NCBI GenBank assembly: GCA_014804365.1
Contig: JAAUZX010000029.1
Location: 1 to 57,809, forward strand
Direction: 5' to 3'
Source of the DNA: Lachnospiraceae bacterium
Lineage (GTDB): Bacteria; Bacillota; Clostridia; Lachnospirales; Lachnospiraceae
DNA length: 57,809 nucleotides
A program made the position numbers and the translations under genes. The notes below the pieces were generated by a model that saw only the letters and a program-made list of their open reading frames with translations, had not been told where the DNA came from and did no database searches. Within the stretch, counting starts at the first letter, position 1. The number at the start of each line of letters is the position of its first letter. Shown here one piece after another: positions 51,871 through 57,809 of this stretch.

Positions 51871-52980
51871 TTAGTTGGTGATGGTCTGCTCTGTAGCCTT
51901 GTCGAATACATGAATCTTCTCAACATCGAAAGCAAACTTAACTGTATCACCCGGTCTTGCTGTTGTACGGGAATCTACTCTGGCTGTAATCGGGAACTCA
52001 GCAAGATCAAAGTATAAGTAAACTTCTGCACCAAGCAGTTCGTAAACCTTGATCGTAGACTCGAATACGCACTTAGCTGACGCGATAAATGCCTCGGAAT
52101 CATATACATCCTCAGGACGGATACCGAATGTTACGGTCTTACCTGCGTAACCACCATCAATCAGTTTCTTAGACTTAGCAGCCGGAAGCGGAATTGTCTT
52201 ACCAGCTACCTTCAAGCTTGCAGTATCGCCGCTTACTTCAACAACGGCATCAAGGAAGTTCATCTGAGGAGATCCCATGAATCCTGCTACGAACAGGTTC
52301 TGAGGCTTCTGATATAAGTTCTGAGGTGTATCTACCTGCTGAACCACGCCGTCTTTCATAACAACGATTCTTGTACCAAGTGTCATAGCCTCTGTCTGGT
52401 CATGTGTTACATAGATGATCGTGGTGCCTAATCTCTGATGTAATTTGGAGATCTCAACACGCATCTGTACACGAAGTTTAGCGTCCAAGTTGGACAGCGG
52501 CTCATCCATCAGGAATACCTTAGGATTACGAACGATTGCACGACCCATAGCTACACGCTGTCTCTGACCACCGGACAGAGCCTTCGGCTTACGATCAAGA
52601 AGTGCTGTCAGGTCAAGAATCTTAGCTGCCTCTTTAACCATCTTATCGATCTCGTCCTTCGGAACTTTTCTTAACTTAAGACCGAATGCCATATTGTCAT
52701 ATACAGACATATGAGGATACAGAGCGTAGTTCTGGAATACCATTGCGATATCTCTGTCTTTAGGCTCTACATCGTTTACTACTCTGTCACCGATCTTCAG
52801 TTCGCCGGAAGAAATGTCTTCCAGACCTGCGATCATACGAAGTGTTGTAGATTTACCACAACCTGAAGGTCCTACGAAAATAATGAATTCCTGATCTGCG
52901 ATTTCAAGATTGAAATCTTTTACTGCCTCAAAGCCGTTCGGATAAACTTTGCAGACGTTCTTTAATGATAAACTTGCCAT
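51871..52980 (-). CDS. msmK: Sugar ABC transporter ATPase, MsmK/UgpC type
   Basis: 369 residues. Walker A is GPSGCGKST (37-45), the signature is LSGGQRQRVAMGRAIV and Walker B is VFLMDEPLSNLDAKLR. A C-terminal TOBE-like regulatory domain contains FGIRPEDVYD. Such an ATPase usually serves several sugar permeases. It is not in a transporter operon, so it most likely powers the permeases at 33.2-35.0 kb and others elsewhere. AGGAGG lies five bases before ATG. The 249-base upstream gap (52981-53229) holds a TATACT -10-like box on the minus strand and no gene. Confidence 0.93.
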   Translation of the reverse strand: MASLSLKNVCKVYPNGFEAVKDFNLEIADQEFIIFVGPSGCGKSTTLRMIAGLEDISSGELKIGDRVVNDVEPKDRDIAMVFQNYALYPHMSVYDNMAFGLKLRKVPKDEIDKMVKEAAKILDLTALLDRKPKALSGGQRQRVAMGRAIVRNPKVFLMDEPLSNLDAKLRVQMRVEISKLHQRLGTTIIYVTHDQTEAMTLGTRIVVMKDGVVQQVDTPQNLYQKPQNLFVAGFMGSPQMNFLDAVVEVSGDTASLKVAGKTIPLPAAKSKKLIDGGYAGKTVTFGIRPEDVYDSEAFIASAKCVFESTIKVYELLGAEVYLYFDLAEFPITARVDSRTTARPGDTVKFAFDVEKIHVFDKATEQTITN

Positions 52981-53229
52981 GATTGCCTCCTACTTTTGTT
53001 TTTTTATTCTATCAATAATCGCTCACCGAAAATTGATTCTGAAATTAGTATAGCGAACTTTGCTCATGTTTGCTATGCCATTATTTCACAAAGATTTTGC
53101 GTTCCATTGTAGAAATTGCTTACTTTATCAGCTTATTTTCACTTCACTAGACAAGTTGACTAAGAAATTCTGTTTTAACTATACACATTTAACAAAGCAC
53201 GTAAAACCGCATACACAACCTCAAATGTG

Positions 53230-53442
53230 TTACGCTCCGCACGTCAGTACTTTATATCCGCTCTCGGTCACGGCGTCAATCAGCTTCTGATCCGCAATCT
53301 CGGTATCAGCGGTTACAGTCGCCTTATTCTCTTCCAGACTGACAACCACCTGAGTCACACCTTCCACGCCCTCCAAAGCTTTCTGTACATGCGCCTGACA
53401 ATGCGCGCACATCATACCCTCGATCTCCAATGTTTTAACCAT
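53230..53442 (-). CDS. copZ: CopZ-like copper chaperone, in-frame internal start within copA
   Basis: 70 residues starting [20 protein letters not shown], the size and pattern of a free CopZ chaperone. AAGGAGG lies eight bases before this Met codon, inside the copA frame. Either the internal start makes CopZ separately, or two former genes have fused and kept the old start. Production of the short form is inference. Confidence 0.55.
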   Translation of the reverse strand: MVKTLEIEGMMCAHCQAHVQKALEGVEGVTQVVVSLEENKATVTADTEIADQKLIDAVTESGYKVLTCGA

Positions 53443-55791
53443 TTTGTTTTCCTCCTTGTTTTCCTTATTTATTATAAATTCCGGCATCGGAATTTCTTTC
53501 TTCTTCCTGTCTCGCCTGTCTGACTGTACCGCAAACAGGTTAAGCCGCAGGGCATTGGTCACCACACAGAAGCTGGACAGGCTCATCGCAGCCGCCGCAA
53601 ACATCGGGTTTAAGCTGATACCTAACGTGGGAACAAGTATGCCTGCCGCCAGCGGAATACCTATGCAGTTGTAAAAGAATGCCCAAAACAGATTCTCATG
53701 AATATTCCTAAGCACCTGTCTGGAAAGTCTGATTGCCGCCGAAACGTCGGTCAGTCTGGACTTCATCAATACGATATCCGCCGCTTCCAGCGCCACATCC
53801 GCTCCCGCGCCTATGGCAATCCCCACGTCCGCTCTGGTGAGCGCCGGCGCATCGTTAATTCCGTCCCCGACCATGGCAACACGCCCGTATTCGGACAGCC
53901 TTCTGACTACCGCTTCCTTATCATTTGGCAGAACATCTGATACAATTGCCGAAATGCCTACCTGCCTTCCGATCGCCCGTGCCGTCCGCCTGTTATCTCC
54001 GGTCAGCATAACTACCTGTACGCCCATATTACGCAGCTCGTTAACTGCCTGAGCGCTGTCCGGTTTCACCACGTCCGCGACGGCAATCATACCCATAAGC
54101 CTGTCTCCGTGCGCAAAATACAGCGGTGTCCTGCCTTCCTCCGCCATCTCATCACCGGCTCTTCGCATATCAGCCGTAAGAAGCCCGCGCTCAGTAAGAA
54201 GCGCATTGTTGCCGCCCACCGCGGTCATGCCGTCCAGCAGCCCTTCCACGCCCCAACCCGGAAGTGCATGAAAGTTTTCCACCGACTGTACCTGAAGCTG
54301 ATCCGTTTCGGCACGTTCACAGATTGCCTTAGCTAAGGGGTGTTCACTCTTACTCTCCAGCGCCGCCGCCACCTGTAACAGTTCACGCTCGGATACTCCC
54401 TGTGCTGGCCGCATCCCGGTTACTGCCGGACTTCCTTCCGTAACGGTGCCGGTCTTATCCAGCACGACGAAATCCGTCCTTCCAGCGTGTTCCAGCGCCA
54501 CTGCGTTTTTAAACAAAATACCGTGTCTCGCACCCATGCCGTTGCCGACCATGATCGCTACCGGCGTGGCAAGCCCCAGCGAGCACGGGCAGCTGATCAC
54601 CAGCACGCTGATGGCATAGGACAACGCTTTGCCCACGCCCGCACCTGCCGCCAGCCACAGAATGCCGGTTATAAGTGCCAGCAGCATGACCACCGGCACG
54701 AAGACGCCCGAAACCTTATCCGCAATCTGGGCAATAGGCGCTTTGGTCGCCACGGCATTCTCTACCATATCTATGATCTGTTGTAATGTGGTATCCTTCC
54801 CCACTCGCACGGCCCTGCAGGTCAGCGATCCGTTCGTATTCAGTGTCGCCGCACTCACACGGTCCCCCGCATGTTTATCGACCGGCAGACTCTCGCCCGT
54901 CAGTGCCGACTCATCCACCGCACTCTCGCCCTCCTGCACCTCACCGTCTACAGGAATACTCTCCCCCGGTTTCACAATAAAAAGTTCCCCGGCCATGACT
55001 TCCTCCGCCGGCACAGTAATCTCTTCGCCGCTGCGTATCACATGCGCCGTCTTGGGCGCCAGATCCATCAGACTTTTGATGGCGTTGGTCGTCTTACCTT
55101 TGCTGTACGCTTCCAGCATCTTACCCACTGTAATCAACGCCAGAATCATCGCTGCCGATTCGAAATACATATCGTGGAGACAGTGTACAGCCATCTCCCG
55201 ATCGCCCATATAAGACCCCATCCGGAACATAACTGCCGTGCTGTACACGAACGCCGCACCGCTTCCCATCGCTACCAATGTGTCCATATTAGGGGCTTTG
55301 TGCAAGAGTCCTTGAAACCCGTTTATAAAAAACTTCTGATTAATTACCATGACCAGTCCGGTTAGCAATAATTGATACAATGCAATAGCCCAAGGATTCT
55401 CGGCTAATCCTGCGGGAACATACCATCCCCACATCATATGCCCCATGGACACATACATAAGCGGCAGCAAAAGACACAGCGATGCAATCAACCGACGCCT
55501 TATCCGGGGCGTTTCCCGATCCTCCAGAGCCTCTCTTCGGGCGTTCCCGCCTGTTCCATCAGCTGTGCCCGCGCCCTCTGTTCCTGCAAGGGAAGCGCCG
55601 TATCCCGCCGCGTCTACTGCTGCGCAGATTGCCTGCGGCGTTGCCGGTTCATCATATTCCACTACCATACTGTTCATTAACAGATTTACGCTGACCTTAT
55701 CGACTCCTGCCACACCTGCCGCCGCTTTCTCCACATGCGCGCTGCACGCGGCGCAAGTCATACCCGTTATTTGGAATTTATCACTTTTCAT
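53230..55791 (-). CDS. copA: Copper-exporting P-type ATPase with N- and C-terminal metal-binding domains
   Basis: 853 residues. The N-terminal heavy-metal-associated domain has C13-AA-C16. Eight membrane spans follow, with TGES (298-301), the copper-site CPC (401-403), phosphorylated D445 in [14 protein letters not shown] and [10 protein letters not shown]. The unusual part is residues 784-853, a complete CopZ-like domain with MCAHC after a Lys/Asn/Glu linker. The bases encoding that linker form a perfect ribosome-binding site before Met784. It exports Cu(I) from the cytoplasm. It lies 162 bases downstream of csoR and is under its control. Confidence 0.95.
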   Translation of the reverse strand: MKSDKFQITGMTCAACSAHVEKAAAGVAGVDKVSVNLLMNSMVVEYDEPATPQAICAAVDAAGYGASLAGTEGAGTADGTGGNARREALEDRETPRIRRRLIASLCLLLPLMYVSMGHMMWGWYVPAGLAENPWAIALYQLLLTGLVMVINQKFFINGFQGLLHKAPNMDTLVAMGSGAAFVYSTAVMFRMGSYMGDREMAVHCLHDMYFESAAMILALITVGKMLEAYSKGKTTNAIKSLMDLAPKTAHVIRSGEEITVPAEEVMAGELFIVKPGESIPVDGEVQEGESAVDESALTGESLPVDKHAGDRVSAATLNTNGSLTCRAVRVGKDTTLQQIIDMVENAVATKAPIAQIADKVSGVFVPVVMLLALITGILWLAAGAGVGKALSYAISVLVISCPCSLGLATPVAIMVGNGMGARHGILFKNAVALEHAGRTDFVVLDKTGTVTEGSPAVTGMRPAQGVSERELLQVAAALESKSEHPLAKAICERAETDQLQVQSVENFHALPGWGVEGLLDGMTAVGGNNALLTERGLLTADMRRAGDEMAEEGRTPLYFAHGDRLMGMIAVADVVKPDSAQAVNELRNMGVQVVMLTGDNRRTARAIGRQVGISAIVSDVLPNDKEAVVRRLSEYGRVAMVGDGINDAPALTRADVGIAIGAGADVALEAADIVLMKSRLTDVSAAIRLSRQVLRNIHENLFWAFFYNCIGIPLAAGILVPTLGISLNPMFAAAAMSLSSFCVVTNALRLNLFAVQSDRRDRKKKEIPMPEFIINKENKEENKMVKTLEIEGMMCAHCQAHVQKALEGVEGVTQVVVSLEENKATVTADTEIADQKLIDAVTESGYKVLTCGA

Positions 55792-55953
55792 TCCGTCTCC
55801 GTCATACCTTTCTCAATGTCTTATTTCGTCATATTCTTACGGTCTCAGCAGTAAATGCTTCGACCTGTACTGAATAGTTATCTTATTTCTTTTTTTGTTT
55901 TATATTTTCCCTGCTCGGTTATATCTTTCCTTACACCGTTTTAAACTTCGGTC

Positions 55954-56265
55954 CTACTTTAACTTCTTGATCAGTTCCACGGCTTCCGCCATGATTTCCG
56001 TATTGCCTTTTCCAATCTCCTCCACCACACATGTCTGCATATGTTCCTCCAGAACAACATATCCCAGACTCTGAAGCGCACTCTCCACCGCCCCTATCTG
56101 AATCAGAATATCTCCGCAATATCTGTTATCATCAATCATATTTTTGATTCCATTAAGCTGCCCGATAATTCGGTTAATGCGATTCTGCAGTTTCTTCTGT
56201 TCCTTTGTATCTCTCGGCGTATTCTTATGATGACAACACGCGCATATATTTTCCATTCCATCCAT
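55954..56265 (-). CDS. csoR: CsoR-family copper-sensing repressor
   Basis: 103 residues from ATG 56265, which has GGAGG seven bases upstream. An in-frame ATG 36 bases earlier is less likely. The four-helix DUF156 protein has the copper ligands C50, H75 and C79 in YCGDILIQIGAVESAL and EEHMQTCVVEE. The N-terminus carries an additional CACCHH cluster. Cu(I) binding should release the operator upstream and induce copA. The operator lies in its own promoter. Confidence 0.93.
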   Translation of the reverse strand: MDGMENICACCHHKNTPRDTKEQKKLQNRINRIIGQLNGIKNMIDDNRYCGDILIQIGAVESALQSLGYVVLEEHMQTCVVEEIGKGNTEIMAEAVELIKKLK

Positions 56266-56318
56266 AGCTTGCCCTCCACGTATGATCTTATTACACTTCA
56301 AGTTTTTCTATAGTTATT

Positions 56319-56348
56319 ATCATATACCCCAATGGGGTATATTGTCAA
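56319..56348 (-). promoter_or_regulatory. csoR-copA promoter with CsoR operator
   Basis: Minus strand TTGACA (56343-56348) and TATGAT (56319-56324), 18 bases apart. The spacer is filled by a palindrome with half-sites ATATACCCC and GGGGTATAT (56322-56342), the classic GC-tract form of a CsoR-type operator. Confidence 0.85.
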
Positions 56349-56383
56349 CCGTTTTCACACTGACAAACCTACCTTTCTTCCAG

Positions 56384-56461
56384 CTTGCGGATTTGCAGCC
56401 GCAAGGCACAAATCTACGATTAAAAAATCTCTTATTTTCCAATCTACCTCTTGGGCAGATT
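56384..56461. repeat. Two hairpins between csoR and the diguanylate cyclase gene
   Basis: CTTGCGG/CCGCAAG arms (56384-56405) and AATCTACC/GGCAGATT arms with one mismatch (56441-56461). No gene is seen in 56349-56594. Confidence 0.5.
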
Positions 56462-56472
56462 GCATAAAAGCG

Positions 56473-56534
56473 AGATATTGCTTATGAGATACTACGTATC
56501 TTCGCAAACTCGAAATGACGGAGCAATTTCCTAA
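56473..56534 (-). repeat. Terminator-associated dispersed repeat, copy B
   Basis: It begins AGATATTGCTTATGAG and contains CGCAAACTCG and TTTCCTA, matching copy A at 9526-9589. An AGATAC/GTATCT hairpin lies inside. Confidence 0.65.
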
Positions 56535-56540
56535 TTACAT

Positions 56541-56570
56541 AAAAAGAGACGGCAGATCATCTGCCGTCTC
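56541..56570 (-). terminator. Terminator after the diguanylate cyclase gene
   Basis: GAGACGGCAG and CTGCCGTCTC arms with a five-base loop, followed on the minus strand by TTTTT. Confidence 0.88.
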
Positions 56571-56594
56571 CATATCATACTCATATCAAATTAT

Positions 56595-57806
56595 TTAATT
56601 CTGCTCGCTCTTAGGCTCCATCCATTCATCACGGTAGAATGCCAGCTGGTTCTTACCACGCTTCTTTGCCTTATACAAGCCCTGATCCGCCGCCTTATAC
56701 AATGTCTCGAAATCATCGCCTTCATGCGGGAAGATTGCCACACCGATACTTGCTGTAGCAGCATATTTCACATATTCACCCGCCTGGAAGTTACGGAAGA
56801 AATTCTCTACCTTCTTCGCTTCTTTCCGAATGGAATCGTCATCGGACACTCCCTTAAGGAAGATCATAAACTCATCACCACCGATACGCCCGATAATGTC
56901 GGTAGCACGGAAGATCGCACCGATCTGCTGTCCCAGTGAACGAAGTACTTCATCACCAAAAGCATGCCCCATCGTATCATTGATCTTTTTGAAATTATCC
57001 ACATCCAATATAAACAGCATTGACTGCGAATTCGGATTCTGAGCCATGAAATCTTTGATCTTACGCTCTGTCGCCAGTTTGTTAGTCAGCCCGGTGAGCA
57101 GATCCGTATCCGCCTTGTCCTCCAGCTCTTTCTTCTTCTCGTTATTGCGGATCTTACCAATAATATTGATAACTACCACCATAGCGATAAATACAAAGAT
57201 TGCAATAACCAGATATAACATCATGTCCTTCGTGTTCTTCCACTGAAGTCCGACCTGTTTATCCACATAACTCTGACTGACGCCTAAGATTACTTCCCAC
57301 TGGTTTATACCAAGCGGCACATACGCCAGCAGGCAGCTCTCTCCATCAACCGTTACAGCAGTTGTTCCGCGGGATCCGTTGTCCAGACGATTCCTGATCG
57401 CGCGTGCCGCGTCGGCATTCTGCGGCTTAATTGTTTCCATAAGATTGCCGCCCTTCAACAACTTACTGTCCTTGGCTCCAGCTGATCCCAAGATCATTCC
57501 CTCCGAATCCACAACCGTCAGAAACGAATTGGAATCAAAGTCTGATTTAGTCATCAAACCGTCGAAATTTGACATAGGATAGAACAACAACAGATAATTT
57601 GTTTCATTCTCTCTTTTGATTCGCTCTGCTACGATAATCTGCTCTTCATTATATATATATACCAGACTGTCGTTCTGCTGCAGATTCTGGAAATATTCTT
57701 CACCGCCGACGGAAACCACCGCACCGAACTGATCAACCCCGGCTCCCTCGCCGTTACATATAATAATCTGCCCCGCCTCCGTACAGGAGTCTAAAATCTC
57801 CGCCAT
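56595..57806 (-). CDS. Membrane-bound diguanylate cyclase, possibly 5'-truncated by the window edge
   Basis: 403 residues visible. An extracellular Cache-like sensor is followed by a membrane span (197-217) and a GGDEF domain. The active site is G309-GDEF, and the inhibitory I-site R300-AT-D303 lies five residues before it, so product inhibition is expected. It makes cyclic di-GMP. The ATG at 57806 is three bases from the window end, and the sensor domain appears to start abruptly, so the true start probably lies outside the window. Confidence 0.85.
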   Translation of the reverse strand: MAEILDSCTEAGQIIICNGEGAGVDQFGAVVSVGGEEYFQNLQQNDSLVYIYNEEQIIVAERIKRENETNYLLLFYPMSNFDGLMTKSDFDSNSFLTVVDSEGMILGSAGAKDSKLLKGGNLMETIKPQNADAARAIRNRLDNGSRGTTAVTVDGESCLLAYVPLGINQWEVILGVSQSYVDKQVGLQWKNTKDMMLYLVIAIFVFIAMVVVINIIGKIRNNEKKKELEDKADTDLLTGLTNKLATERKIKDFMAQNPNSQSMLFILDVDNFKKINDTMGHAFGDEVLRSLGQQIGAIFRATDIIGRIGGDEFMIFLKGVSDDDSIRKEAKKVENFFRNFQAGEYVKYAATASIGVAIFPHEGDDFETLYKAADQGLYKAKKRGKNQLAFYRDEWMEPKSEQN

Positions 57807-57809
57807 ATT

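Overview
The window looks like a chromosomal segment of a Gram-positive anaerobe of the Clostridia, most likely a gut Lachnospiraceae. The evidence is the large Firmicutes-type SRP RNA, strong AGGAGG ribosome-binding sites, a YesM/YesN sensor-regulator pair beside a sugar ABC transporter, an orphan MsmK-type ATPase, a CsoR/CopA copper locus and families typical of Clostridia (DUF5711, DUF6020, DUF2589). No species call is possible from sequence reading alone. Nearly all genes are on the minus strand. The plus strand carries a tRNA-Ser, a MATE transporter, a KdpD/KdpE-like pair, the SRP RNA and one small membrane ORF.

Layout. 1-340: a promoter and leader on the minus strand resembling an rRNA operon start whose genes lie left of the window. 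0.3-9.4 kb: a PocR-type hybrid kinase with a response regulator, a DUF6020 membrane protein, a frame-broken gene remnant, and CvpA, DUF5711 and LysM genes. 9.7-14.4 kb: a compact housekeeping operon in the order pfk, dnaX, ybaB, recR, galM. 14.4-18.6 kb: structured repeats, tadA, tRNA-Ser(CGA), a zinc-ribbon membrane protein, a MATE transporter with an unusual double-hairpin leader, and a Fic protein. 18.7-28.9 kb: an AT-rich, same-strand array of secreted proteins or lipoproteins of unknown function with paralogues and two gene fragments, interrupted by a TetR/CPBP-protease pair with a clear operator. 29-30.5 kb: an HTH/HipA-like kinase pair. 30.6-36.5 kb: the YesMN two-component system and a sugar ABC transporter without its own ATPase. 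The likely ATPase is the MsmK-type gene at 51.9-53.0 kb.

36.7-46.2 kb is the most interesting region. It is a ten-gene minus-strand operon encoding an amidase-lysozyme fusion resembling a phage endolysin, two DUF2589 proteins, two small proteins that may be related to each other, an STAS anti-sigma-factor antagonist, a GNAT protein, a sensor-PP2C phosphatase-anti-sigma kinase fusion, a GH73-like glucosaminidase and an HExxH putative metallopeptidase. No phage structural genes are present. Upstream are two copies of a 21-bp palindrome. I interpret this as an uncharacterised cell-wall-directed system under partner-switching control.

46.6-57.8 kb: small membrane ORFs, kdpD/kdpE-like genes without the pump, the SRP RNA, a repeat-containing protein, a CdaR-family regulator, msmK, and a CsoR-controlled CopA. 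CopA carries a C-terminal CopZ domain preceded in frame by its own ribosome-binding site. The window ends inside or at the start of a diguanylate cyclase gene. Several families of dispersed, structured non-coding elements lie between genes. One shows compensatory base changes between copies and another follows two Rho-independent terminators.
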